From positions 1 through 40,799 of the forward strand of contig QIDY01000043.1 in the NCBI GenBank assembly GCA_003228495.1: a stretch of 40,799 nucleotides of DNA, given 5' to 3'. A program made the position numbers and the translations under genes. Origin of the DNA: Nitrospirota bacterium (GTDB taxonomy: Bacteria; Nitrospirota; Nitrospiria; Nitrospirales; UBA8639). Numbering within the stretch: position 1 is the stretch's first letter; the number at the start of each line of letters is the position of its first letter. The notes below the pieces were generated by a model, which was not told where the DNA came from, ran no database searches, and was given only the letters and a program-made list of their open reading frames with translations. Positions 33,248 to 40,799 of the stretch are shown here, piece by piece.

Positions 33248-33279
33248 AGTCTTTCGATTAAGAGTATAGTGGGTTTGAA

Positions 33280-33320
33280 AAAGAGCGTGCCGGTCATAAA
33301 ACCGGCACGCTCTTTCTCTT
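33280..33320 (+). terminator. rho-independent terminator
   Basis: A perfect 15-base stem, AAAGAGCGTGCCGGT (33280-33294) with its complement at 33301-33315, around a CATAAA loop, followed by T-rich sequence. It ends the transcript of the exported protein. Confidence 0.93.
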
Positions 33321-33385
33321 ATTTGAAAGCCAGATCTTCAATGCATACCGTCTAGGATAATAAAGAATGTGCTAGGTAGAGAGAA

Positions 33386-33610
33386 ATGGAAGAATTAGAT
33401 CTGCGTGGGGTAATCTGTCCCTATAATTTTGTCAAAACCAAACTGAAATTGGATACCTTGGACTCCGGCTTCCATTTAACCGTGTTGTTAGATGATGGAG
33501 ACCCAATTCACAACGTTCCTAAAAGTATCATGAATGAAGGTCATCAAGTGCTGTCCAAAGAGAAAGTTGGTAACTACTATCGAATCGTTATTCAAAAGGA
33601 AGATTCTTAA
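33386..33610 (+). CDS. TusA/SirA-like sulfur-carrier protein
   Basis: A 74-residue protein of the TusA fold: LDLRGVICPYNFVKTKLKLD, then LLDDGDPIHNVPKSIMNEGH. TusA proteins pass sulfur as a persulfide on the first-loop cysteine. Here the usual CPxP reads CPYN, so the second proline is replaced. It could take part in tRNA thiolation or in sulfur transfer with the rhodanese at 17526, but the two genes are 15 kb apart. It is convergent with rsmI, with four bases between stops. Confidence 0.85.
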   Translation: MEELDLRGVICPYNFVKTKLKLDTLDSGFHLTVLLDDGDPIHNVPKSIMNEGHQVLSKEKVGNYYRIVIQKEDS

Positions 33611-33613
33611 TAC

Positions 33614-34336
33614 CTAGGTAATAGAAAGTGAGTCAACGAATGAAGTCTGTTTGTTTTTCCTTTGAGGATGACCCTGAATCAACAATGTAATTTCCCCTTT
33701 GATTGATTTTCCTTCTAACGTTTGACAAATTTCTTCGACCTTCCCCCGCAAGATTTCTTCATTAATTTTTGTCAGTTCCCGGGTGAGAACAATCTGACGG
33801 TTTCCCATGGTCTTTTGGATGGCCCGTAGGGTCTTCAAAATCCGATGCTGGGTTTCAAAGACAATAATCGTCCCTATCTCATTTTTGAGTTTTTCAAAAA
33901 ACTTTTCCCTTACTCCAGGTTTTCTTGGTACAAAACCTTCAAAAATAAACCGATCTGTTGGGAGACCGGAGACACACAACGCTGTCAATAGAGAGGAGGG
34001 GCCTGGAATGGGAACCAGATGGATGTTGGCTTCCACAGCGCGATTCACAAGATAATAGCCCGGATCTGAAATAAGAGGTGTTCCAGCGTCGCACACTAAC
34101 GCAATATTGCCGCCTTCTTGGAGTCGACATAATAGAATGTCGGATTTTTCTTCCTTGTTGAAATCATGGTAACTTGTGAGGGGTGTGCTGATTTGATAAT
34201 AGGTGCAAAGCTTTTGTGTCCGGCGGGTATCTTCTGCAGCGATGACGGTTGCCTCTTTGAGTATTCGTATTGCCCGAAATGAGATGTCCTCTAGATTTCC
34301 AATTGGCGTGCTGACAATATAGAGTGTGCCGCTCAT
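33614..34336 (-). CDS. rsmI: 16S rRNA (cytidine-1402-2'-O)-methyltransferase
   Basis: Adds a 2'-O-methyl group to C1402 in the 30S decoding centre. About 240 residues from ATG 34336 (MSGTLYIVSTPIGNLEDISF). Tetrapyrrole-methylase-type fold with AAEDTRRTQKL, VCDAGTPLISDPGYYLV and VPIPGPSSLLTALCVSGLPT. It is shorter than the usual 270-290 residues: the C-terminal helix-turn-helix region is missing and the protein ends shortly after TLLIQGHP. The upstream open frame to 34432 runs through an inverted repeat and is not counted. No clear ribosome-binding site is seen. Confidence 0.92.
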   Translation of the reverse strand: MSGTLYIVSTPIGNLEDISFRAIRILKEATVIAAEDTRRTQKLCTYYQISTPLTSYHDFNKEEKSDILLCRLQEGGNIALVCDAGTPLISDPGYYLVNRAVEANIHLVPIPGPSSLLTALCVSGLPTDRFIFEGFVPRKPGVREKFFEKLKNEIGTIIVFETQHRILKTLRAIQKTMGNRQIVLTRELTKINEEILRGKVEEICQTLEGKSIKGEITLLIQGHPQRKNKQTSFVDSLSIT

Positions 34337-34387
34337 GGAGGATAATTCAGGAGAATGCGCTAGAAAAAAGTAACGACTTAGGTTGAT

Positions 34388-34470
34388 AGACTGAAGGCCG
34401 AAGGCATTTAGGGGCCAATCATGTGGCATCATCCCACTCTTGGGTATTTATGAGTGATAGCCTTCAGTCT
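34388..34470. repeat. inverted repeat upstream of rsmI
   Basis: AGACTGAAGGC (34388-34398) and GCCTTCAGTCT (34460-34470) are exact inverted copies; just beside them GGCATTTAGG and CCTAAATACC form a second, imperfect pair. Together they could form a cruciform between the divergent rsmI and ccsA genes. The remainder of the gap to 34663 shows no gene. Confidence 0.75.
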
Positions 34471-34663
34471 TTAGCCTAAATACCTGAGTAAGAAAATGAA
34501 ACGACGTTGGAATGGTACTGGGTGAATAGGAGATTGTCCAGGAAAAGCTGTCTCCATTTGTTCCTATGAAAATGTGGTAACCTATTGATTTTCTTGACCT
34601 TCTCTGGGGGCAGATCTATACTCGATCCTGGGTGTCTTTACCTGATTGGGAAGAGGGTGTTTT

Positions 34664-35473
34664 ATGTCTGAAACCTTGTCCTTTCTGACAATGGGTCTCT
34701 ATTTTGGAGGAACTCTCCTCTTTCTGGCATTTCTCCTCCATCGTTCGGAAGTACTGTCCAGAGTTTCAGTTTTCGTGGCCGGTGCCGGTTTTCTCGCCCA
34801 CACCGCTGCTCTGGGTATGGCCATGGTGTCCACAGGACAAGTGCCGATTATGACCTTTCGGGGTGCCATGTCGTTTTTTGCCTGGGGCCTGGTCTTGGTA
34901 TTTTTGATCGTTGGATTAAAACGGGGTTTACAGGTATTAGGGGCTTTTATTTTGCCGCTAGCGTTTCTTTCCTTGGTGTCGGCGACGCTAGCTCCTGTTG
35001 AGGCAGATGCCATTGCTCCAGTCTTTCAGACGGTATGGATACATGTGACGTTGAGCATCTTAGGAACAATAGGCTTCGCAGTGGCCTTCGTGGCGGGTTT
35101 GATGTATCTGATGCAAGAACGTTTGTTGAAATCCAAGCAATTTAATGTCCTATATTTTAAGCTCCCGCCATTGGATTTTTTGGATGCGTTAAATCAACGC
35201 TCCATTCTGTTTGGGTTTCCCCTTTTGACTATGGGAATTCTGACCGGAGCGGTTTCTGCTCAGTTGACCATTGGTTCTTATCTGAATTGGAACCCCGAGC
35301 AAGTGTGGGCGCTGATTACTTGGGTGTTTTATTTTGTGGTGCTCATGGGAAGAGTCACCATGGGTTGGCGAGCCAAACGGGCGGCCTATTTGACTATCGT
35401 AGGGTTTGCAGGCGTCATCTTGACCTTTGTCGGCATTCTGTTGAAAAGTCCTCAGCCTATTGCACATTTATGA
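34664..35473 (+). CDS. CcsA/HemX-like cytochrome c assembly membrane protein
   Basis: Integral membrane protein of 269 residues with about eight helices, from ATG 34664 (GAAGAGGGTG upstream). It belongs to the CcsA/CcmC/HemX group: the WIHVTLSILGTIGFAVAFVA helix carries a conserved His and GRVTMGWRAKRAAYLTIVGF follows. In the family these histidines handle heme for cytochrome c maturation, or, as HemX, affect glutamyl-tRNA reductase. Its stop overlaps the hemA start (ATGA), so the two are coupled, which favours a HemX-like role or joint control with heme supply. The classic CcsA WWD motif is not visible. Confidence 0.85.
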   Translation: MSETLSFLTMGLYFGGTLLFLAFLLHRSEVLSRVSVFVAGAGFLAHTAALGMAMVSTGQVPIMTFRGAMSFFAWGLVLVFLIVGLKRGLQVLGAFILPLAFLSLVSATLAPVEADAIAPVFQTVWIHVTLSILGTIGFAVAFVAGLMYLMQERLLKSKQFNVLYFKLPPLDFLDALNQRSILFGFPLLTMGILTGAVSAQLTIGSYLNWNPEQVWALITWVFYFVVLMGRVTMGWRAKRAAYLTIVGFAGVILTFVGILLKSPQPIAHL

Positions 35474-36828
35474 ATATCATTGTGTTAGGACTCAATCACC
35501 GGACGGCTCCGGTGGAACTTCGGGAATTATTGGCCATCCCTGATAGCCGGATGGGCGAAGCCCTGGCTCGGCTTTTGGCGTATCCTGGTATTAAAGAGGC
35601 CATGTATCTGGGAACGTGTAACCGAGTTGAAGTTTATGCCGTGGTCGAGAAGGGAGAGTGGGGATTTCGCAAACTGGAAGATTTTTTGGTGGCCACACAT
35701 TTTTCTCTCTCGTCTGAAGATTTGCTGCCTCATTTGTACCGCTATAGTGATGATGAAGCCATCGCTCATCTCTTTCGAGTATCGGCTAGCCTGGATTCAA
35801 TGGTTGTAGGCGAACCCCAAATTCTTGGGCAAGTGAAGGAAGCCTATGCGTTAGCGTTAACCCATCGTTCCTCTGGAGTCATTCTCAACAAAGTCGTCAA
35901 AAAAGCTATTTCAGTCGGAAAGAATGTCCGGACCAATACACGGATTGGAGAATATGCCGTATCGATTAGTTACGCGGCAGTCGAATTAGCAAAAAAAGTC
36001 TTTTCCAATCTTCAGCAACGGGTAGTGTTATTAGTGGGGGCCGGAGAGATGGGAAAATTGGCTGCTCAACATTTGGTGAACCACGGTGTCAAAGAGGTCT
36101 TATTGACAACACGCAATCATCATCGAGCCTTAACTCTTGCTAAACGGTTTCAAGGGCATGCGGTTCCATATGAACAACTTCGTAGTACGTTGCCTAAAGC
36201 TGATATTGTCATTTGCGCGACTGGGGCTCCTCACTTTGTTATCTCTAAAGATGATATCGAGGGGGCGGTCCACCAACGTAGAAACCGGCCTATTTTTTTA
36301 ATTGATATCACCGTCCCTCGCAACATTGATCCGGCAGTCAAGGATGTGGACAACGCCTTTGTTTTTGACATCGATGATCTTAAGGCCCATGTAGGGCACA
36401 ACCAGGATGAACGGTTGAAAGAAGCGGAAACGGCAGAAAAATTAGTGAAAGAAGAAGTAGGGAGTATGGTGGCGTGGGTTCGTGGTCTTGAGGCAATCCC
36501 GACGATTGTTGCGCTGAGGAAAAAGGCAGAAGACATAAAAAATACTGAATTAGATAAAGTCTTTCATCGGTTAGGGGAAGTTCCTGAAAAAGATCGTCAG
36601 GCTATTGAAGGCTTGGCGTCCGCGATCGTCAATAAATTGCTTCATGGTCCGTTGGTGACGTTAAAAGCGGAAGCCCAGTCGCAAAATGGGTTTGCGTTTA
36701 TTGAAGCGGCGAGACGATTTTTCGAACTTCGAGAACGCGAAATCCACTCATTACAATCTCAGCCCATAGACCCTGAAATGGGTCATGAGGCTTCGGAAGA
36801 ATCACTGTCTCAGAAAGATGGTCTGTGA
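35470..36828 (+). CDS. hemA: glutamyl-tRNA reductase
   Basis: Reduces glutamyl-tRNA to glutamate-1-semialdehyde, the committed step of the C5 heme pathway. 452 residues from ATG 35470 (MNIIVLGLNHRTAPVELREL). The catalytic Cys is in YLGTCNRVEVYA; the NADPH fold is LLVGAGEMGKLAAQHL; the C-terminal dimerisation helix runs from about residue 330. A longer open frame starting at 35287 lies inside ccsA and is rejected. It overlaps ccsA and hemC by four bases each. Confidence 0.97.
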   Translation: MNIIVLGLNHRTAPVELRELLAIPDSRMGEALARLLAYPGIKEAMYLGTCNRVEVYAVVEKGEWGFRKLEDFLVATHFSLSSEDLLPHLYRYSDDEAIAHLFRVSASLDSMVVGEPQILGQVKEAYALALTHRSSGVILNKVVKKAISVGKNVRTNTRIGEYAVSISYAAVELAKKVFSNLQQRVVLLVGAGEMGKLAAQHLVNHGVKEVLLTTRNHHRALTLAKRFQGHAVPYEQLRSTLPKADIVICATGAPHFVISKDDIEGAVHQRRNRPIFLIDITVPRNIDPAVKDVDNAFVFDIDDLKAHVGHNQDERLKEAETAEKLVKEEVGSMVAWVRGLEAIPTIVALRKKAEDIKNTELDKVFHRLGEVPEKDRQAIEGLASAIVNKLLHGPLVTLKAEAQSQNGFAFIEAARRFFELREREIHSLQSQPIDPEMGHEASEESLSQKDGL

Positions 36829-37772
36829 GTACGGCCAGTCAAGCACGTTCCACGCTCATTATCGGAACCCGAGGCAGTCAACTTGCGCTTTGGCAAGCAG
36901 AATGGGTGCAACGGCAGCTCAAGCAGATTGTTCCCGATCTCTCCATTGTTCTCAAGCGAATTCAAACCAGCGGAGATAAAATTCTGGATGTGCCCTTGGC
37001 CAAGGTCGGTGGCAAAGGGCTGTTTGTGAAGGAAATTGAAGAAGCGCTCTTGCGAAAAGACATTGATCTGGCTGTGCATAGTATGAAAGATATGCCCGCC
37101 GTGTTGCCAAGCGGTTTGCAAATTATTTGTGTTCCTGAGCGCGAAGATCCCAGAGATGCCTTGATTTCGCGTGACGGGAAAAATCTGGATACGTTACCGT
37201 TGGGTGGGCGAGTGGGAACCAGCAGTTTACGTCGACAGGCCCAGCTTTTACATGCTCGTCCCGACCTTCGTATCGAGATGTTACGAGGCAATGTCGATAC
37301 CCGACTCCGCAAACTTCAAGAAAACCACTTCGATGCCGTTGTACTGGCGGTCTCAGGGCTGAAACGTTTAGGCTTGAGTGACCATATTACCGAGTTTCTC
37401 TCTGTAGATGTCAGCCTTCCAGCGATTGGACAGGGGGCCTTAGGAATTGAGGGCCGTGAAGAGGATAGTTTTGTGCGGAATCTGGTGTCGAAGTTTGAAC
37501 ATCGACCCACGCGAGTGATGGTTACGGCGGAACGGGCCCTCTTAACACGTCTGGAGGGAGGGTGTCAGGTGCCGATTGCTGGACATGCGATTTTTCATGG
37601 AGAGGAGCTGACATTAGATGGATTAGTTGCGAGCGTGGATGGTAAGCGATATGTGCGGTACTTCTTGTCTGGCTCTGCACAGGATGCAGAATCTCTTGGT
37701 ACGAAAGTGGCCGAAGAGCTATTAGATCGAGGGGGGCATCCAATTTTGCAAGAAATCTACGGGGCGGCCTAG
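36825..37772 (+). CDS. hemC: porphobilinogen deaminase (hydroxymethylbilane synthase)
   Basis: Joins four porphobilinogens into hydroxymethylbilane. 315 residues, starting with GTG 36825 inside the hemA stop (GTGA). Seen: IIGTRGSQLALWQAEWV, KGLFVKEIEEALL, DLAVHSMKDMPAVLP, GTSSLRRQAQL, and the Cys that holds the dipyrromethane cofactor in LEGGCQVPIAGHA. Next gene after four bases. Confidence 0.97.
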   Translation: MSTASQARSTLIIGTRGSQLALWQAEWVQRQLKQIVPDLSIVLKRIQTSGDKILDVPLAKVGGKGLFVKEIEEALLRKDIDLAVHSMKDMPAVLPSGLQIICVPEREDPRDALISRDGKNLDTLPLGGRVGTSSLRRQAQLLHARPDLRIEMLRGNVDTRLRKLQENHFDAVVLAVSGLKRLGLSDHITEFLSVDVSLPAIGQGALGIEGREEDSFVRNLVSKFEHRPTRVMVTAERALLTRLEGGCQVPIAGHAIFHGEELTLDGLVASVDGKRYVRYFLSGSAQDAESLGTKVAEELLDRGGHPILQEIYGAA

Positions 37773-37776
37773 CATT

Positions 37777-39333
37777 ATGGGAAATGCTCGATCAGGAGGT
37801 CATGTCTATCTTGTTGGCGCCGGTCCGGGCGATGCGAAATTGCTGACATTGCGTGGAAAAGAATGTTTGGAGTTAGCCGATGTGGTGCTTTACGATCATT
37901 TAGCCAATCCCGACTTGTTGAAGTATACGCCAGCTCATGCTGAACGGATTTATGTCGGTCGCAAAGGCCGTGGATCGTACCGTGATCAAAAAGAAATTAA
38001 TTCGTTGTTGGTTGCCAAATCTCAAGAAGGAAAATTTGTCGTGCGATTGAAGGGCGGCGATCCCTTTGTGTTCGGTCGTGGTGGTGAAGAGGCCGAAATG
38101 ATGGCCGATTCCGGCATTCCATTCACCGTTGTTCCTGGTGTCACGGCAGCAGTTGCCGTGCCGGCTTATGCTGGGATTCCCGTGACGCACCGGACCCTGG
38201 CCTCGACAGTTGCATTTGTGACAGGGCACGAAGATCCGACAAAACCCGAGAGCGCCATGGAATGGCCTCGCCTGGCTTCTGCCGAAGGGACTATAGTCTT
38301 TTTAATGGGCATGAAAAATCTTCCACAAATTGTTGATAGGCTGATTCAGGAAGGGACATCCTCGACAATGCCCATTGCCGCCATTCGATGGGGGACGTAT
38401 GCTCGCCAACAAACCGTTGTTGGGACGCTCGCCAACATTGTACAAAAAGTCACCGAAGCCAAATTAAGTCCGCCAACGGTTATTGTGGTAGGAGAGGTGG
38501 TTCGATTGCGGGATCGTCTCAATTGGTGTGAGACTCGACCGTTATTTGGGAAAGGTGTGTTGGTGACACGACCCCGTGACCAAGCCCCGGCTCTGTCCAA
38601 TTTACTGGCAGAACAGGGTGCTGAGCCCATTGAATGTCCGACATTGGAAATCTGTCCTCCAGAGAGCTGGGATCCTGTTGATGATGCTATTCGTGAACTT
38701 TCCTCGTATGATTGGATTATCTTCACAAGTGTGAACGGCGTCCAGGCTTTTATGGGACGTTTGGGGTTTCATCAAAAAGATGTCAGGAGTCTGGCGAAGG
38801 CACGGGTTTGTTGTATTGGCCCCCGGACGAAACAGGAAGCGAGTCGTTGGGGATTAGTTGCCGACCTGGTTCCCTCGGAGTTTCAGGCCGAAGGCATTTT
38901 GGAGGCTCTTGGTAGACTAGGCGTGAAAGGCCAAAGAATTTTGATTCCTCGTGCGAAAGTGGCCAGGGAAATTCTTCCTAAACAATTAGCAGAGATGGGA
39001 GCAGATGTTCGGGTGGTCCAGGGCTATCAAGCCGTGCTACCTGAAATGGAACAAGAGCCGATCTGCGATCGTTTCCGTAATCAGGATATTCAGTATTTGA
39101 CATTTACCAGTTCATCAACTGTCAGAAATTTTTGTCAGTTATTTGCTGATCGGCAGGAGATGCATAAGCTGATACAGCATGTCACTGTGGCCTGTATCGG
39201 TCCCATTACGGCCCAAACAGTTCAGGACGAAGGGTTGTCGGTGGATATTGTAGCTGTGGAAAATACCGTTCCTTCTTTAGTTGATGCGATTGTCGCCCAT
39301 GCGAACCGGAGTACCACCCAGATGCCCTTATGA
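37777..39333 (+). CDS. cobA-hemD: fused uroporphyrinogen-III C-methyltransferase / uroporphyrinogen-III synthase
   Basis: Two enzymes in one 518-residue chain. Residues about 1-250 are SUMT/CobA (VYLVGAGPGDAKLLTLRG, VVRLKGGDPFVFGRGGEEAE, VVPGVTAAVAVPAYAGIPVT), which makes precorrin-2 for siroheme, heme d1 or B12. Residues about 260-510 are HemD (VLVTRPRDQAPALSNLLAEQ, WIIFTSVNGVQAF, YLTFTSSSTVRNF), which closes hydroxymethylbilane to uroporphyrinogen III. The fusion passes uroporphyrinogen III from one site to the next. It sits between hemC and hemB, so heme and siroheme branches share one transcript. Confidence 0.95.
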   Translation: MGNARSGGHVYLVGAGPGDAKLLTLRGKECLELADVVLYDHLANPDLLKYTPAHAERIYVGRKGRGSYRDQKEINSLLVAKSQEGKFVVRLKGGDPFVFGRGGEEAEMMADSGIPFTVVPGVTAAVAVPAYAGIPVTHRTLASTVAFVTGHEDPTKPESAMEWPRLASAEGTIVFLMGMKNLPQIVDRLIQEGTSSTMPIAAIRWGTYARQQTVVGTLANIVQKVTEAKLSPPTVIVVGEVVRLRDRLNWCETRPLFGKGVLVTRPRDQAPALSNLLAEQGAEPIECPTLEICPPESWDPVDDAIRELSSYDWIIFTSVNGVQAFMGRLGFHQKDVRSLAKARVCCIGPRTKQEASRWGLVADLVPSEFQAEGILEALGRLGVKGQRILIPRAKVAREILPKQLAEMGADVRVVQGYQAVLPEMEQEPICDRFRNQDIQYLTFTSSSTVRNFCQLFADRQEMHKLIQHVTVACIGPITAQTVQDEGLSVDIVAVENTVPSLVDAIVAHANRSTTQMPL

Positions 39334-39396
39334 TGATGACAGGCCGACGCTGTCGGCAAAATGTTTTGTTAACCGATTAATTGGAGGAGCAGAGCT

Positions 39397-39789
39397 ATGG
39401 TTCCTGTAAAGTCGTGTATGGTTCCCATAGAAAAAATCGTCAAAGTTGACCGGGATGTTTCGGTCAAAACTGCTGCCGAAATGATGCGCGATAACGGAAT
39501 TGGTAGCATCTTCATTACGAGCGGAGAAGAAATCATTGGGATTCTGACCGACACGGATCTGGTCCGGCGGGTGGTGGCGACGGGTGCCGATCCTCTCGCA
39601 ACGACGGTGGAACAAATCATGTCGGCTCCAATTGCGTCGATTGAAGGCAATCGTACGTTGTTAGATGCCAATGATTTGATGGCCAAACAACATATCCGAC
39701 ATTTGGGTATTACCAAAGATGAGAAAATGGTCGGGATGATTTCCGTGCGGGATCTTGTCGTCTTTTTAACTAATCTTCCTCGAAAATAG
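39397..39789 (+). CDS. CBS-domain pair protein
   Basis: 130 residues with two CBS motifs: VKTAAEMMRDNGIGSIFITS, then GEEIIGILTDTDLVRRVV; and TLLDANDLMAKQHIRHLGIT, then DEKMVGMISVRDLVVFL. Such stand-alone CBS pairs bind adenosine nucleotides or SAM and act as sensors. GGAGGAG lies just upstream of the ATG. It sits between cobA-hemD and hemB, so a link to heme-pathway energy sensing is possible but unproven. Confidence 0.9.
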   Translation: MVPVKSCMVPIEKIVKVDRDVSVKTAAEMMRDNGIGSIFITSGEEIIGILTDTDLVRRVVATGADPLATTVEQIMSAPIASIEGNRTLLDANDLMAKQHIRHLGITKDEKMVGMISVRDLVVFLTNLPRK

Positions 39790-39904
39790 AATCAAGAGTC
39801 TGGGGTTTTAAAACGAATGAGCCGTTCCATGTCAATATGATGTGATCAGGCTTTTGACGAAGACCCACCCACCTGGAATTGTAGAGACACGGATAGGAGT
39901 AGAA

Positions 39905-40799
39905 ATGGGATTTCCTATTCACCGCTTGCGGCGACTCCGTCAACATGCTTCGTTGCGTCGGATGGTCCGCGAGACACAATTGACTGCCGCCGATCTGATT
40001 TATCCCCTGTTTGTGACGTTTGGAGAGAACAAACAGGAACCGATTGAATCCATGCCGGGCCAATATCGTTGGTCAGTCGACCATCTCGTTCAGGAAGCAA
40101 GAGATGCTTGGGCCCTAGGAATTCCCGCCGTTATTCTTTTTGGGATTCCGGAACAGAAGGATGAAAGAGGGTCCGCGGCCTTGGAGAAAGATGGTGTTAT
40201 ACAAACTGCCGTTCGAGCCCTGAAAGTTAGGCTTCCCGATTTGATGGTTATTACCGATGTATGTATCGATGAATATACCTCACATGGGCATTGTGGCATT
40301 GTTCGCGACGGCCGGATTGTTAATGATGAAACCTTGGATTGTCTTCGGGCCATGGCACTGAGCCATGCCGAAGCGGGGGTGGATATGGTGGCCCCATCGG
40401 ATATGATGGATGGGCGGGTTAAGGCTATACGTGAGGCGTTAGACCAACACGGCTATGCCGATATGCCGATAATGTCCTATTCAGCCAAATATGCCTCGGC
40501 TTTATATGCCCCCTTTCGGGATGCCGCCTTTTCCAGCCCTTCCTTTGGCGATCGGCACTCGTATCAAATGGATGCGGCTAATGCGCGAGAGGCGTTGCGG
40601 GAAGTGGACCTGGATCTTGAGGAAGGGGCCGATATCGTGATGGTCAAACCGGCGTTGTTTTATTTGGATATTCTCAGGCAAGTGCGCGATATGGTCAGGG
40701 TTCCTGTGGCCGCGTATCAGGTGAGTGGCGAATATAGCATGATTAAAGCTGCCGCACAGCTTGGTTGGGTTGATGAATCATCCGTGATGATGGAAAGTC
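39905..40799 (+). CDS. hemB: delta-aminolevulinic acid dehydratase (porphobilinogen synthase), cut by the window end
   Basis: Condenses two 5-aminolevulinate to porphobilinogen. The frame opens at ATG 39905 (AGGAG upstream) and runs to the last base, 298 codons, about 25-30 short of a full protein. Active-site lysines are in SYSAKYASALYAPFRDA and MVKPALFYLD (Schiff base). The metal loop reads DVCIDEYTSHGHCG: the first and third zinc-type cysteines are present but the second is Asp, between the zinc and magnesium classes. Last of the heme operon seen here. Confidence 0.95.
   Translation, partial: MGFPIHRLRRLRQHASLRRMVRETQLTAADLIYPLFVTFGENKQEPIESMPGQYRWSVDHLVQEARDAWALGIPAVILFGIPEQKDERGSAALEKDGVIQTAVRALKVRLPDLMVITDVCIDEYTSHGHCGIVRDGRIVNDETLDCLRAMALSHAEAGVDMVAPSDMMDGRVKAIREALDQHGYADMPIMSYSAKYASALYAPFRDAAFSSPSFGDRHSYQMDAANAREALREVDLDLEEGADIVMVKPALFYLDILRQVRDMVRVPVAAYQVSGEYSMIKAAAQLGWVDESSVMMES

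Noticed and set aside
34337..34432. N-terminal extension of rsmI
   Set aside because: It is translated from the inverted repeat and precedes the family start MSGTLYIVSTP.
35287..35469. Upstream extension of hemA by 61 codons
   Set aside because: It lies inside ccsA and the family N terminus begins exactly at ATG 35470, which overlaps the ccsA stop.

Overview
The window looks like chromosomal DNA from a Gram-negative bacterium, most likely a Nitrospirota member close to Nitrospira. The grounds are the Lol/Lnt outer-membrane lipoprotein machinery, c-type cytochrome assembly, a siroheme/heme operon with a fused CobA-HemD, a SmbP-type histidine-rich periplasmic protein (first known from nitrifiers), and a pentaheme membrane cytochrome. 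The taxon is an inference from gene content, because no rRNA gene is present.

Layout. Bases 1-280 are extragenic repeat DNA. The minus-strand run rplU-rpmA-obgE-proB (277-3086) is a ribosomal protein/GTPase/proline cluster. ilvE (3252-4166, plus) stands alone. Then on the minus strand come gap-pgk-tpiA-secG (4246-7731), followed further along by trpS, an M50 site-2 protease and a large TPR/periplasmic-binding protein (8005-11660). A perfect 56-bp palindrome (7768-7823) sits just upstream of gap. On the plus strand, xerD, a zinc-ribbon miniprotein and an exported flavodoxin follow (11853-13783), then a REP-type Y1 transposase (13932-14624, minus) and a small TPR protein.

15239-19728 (plus) is an accessory redox/metal cluster: histone-deacetylase-like hydrolase, pentaheme cytochrome c, two-domain rhodanese, SmbP, a terminator, and a nitrilase-family hydrolase. 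A complete IS1595-type insertion sequence with terminal inverted repeats and target duplication occupies 19769-20765, followed by a coiled-coil lipoprotein with a ComEA-like helix-hairpin-helix tail.

22003-28386 (minus) is lnt-prfB-lysS-lolC-lolD, joining lipoprotein acylation and release to translation factors; prfB carries the programmed +1 frameshift. Upstream lies a vapBC toxin-antitoxin pair, flanked on its far side by a decayed duplicate of the 5' end of lnt, then rpmB. On the plus strand come recG, tRNA-Leu(CAA), a strongly promoted exported protein of unknown function, and a TusA-like protein; rsmI is on the minus strand. The window ends in a plus-strand heme operon: ccsA-like, hemA, hemC, cobA-hemD, a CBS-domain protein and hemB (cut by the window end).

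The most unusual signal is a dispersed, purine-rich heptamer repeat (about AAGTRAR). It begins at or within the stop codon of five different genes (proB, trpS, the nitrilase, the HhH lipoprotein, lolD), always with the purine strand as the sense strand, and often has an inverted second arm that would make a long 3' hairpin. Because the unit is seven bases and contains TRA, it provides stop codons in all three frames.
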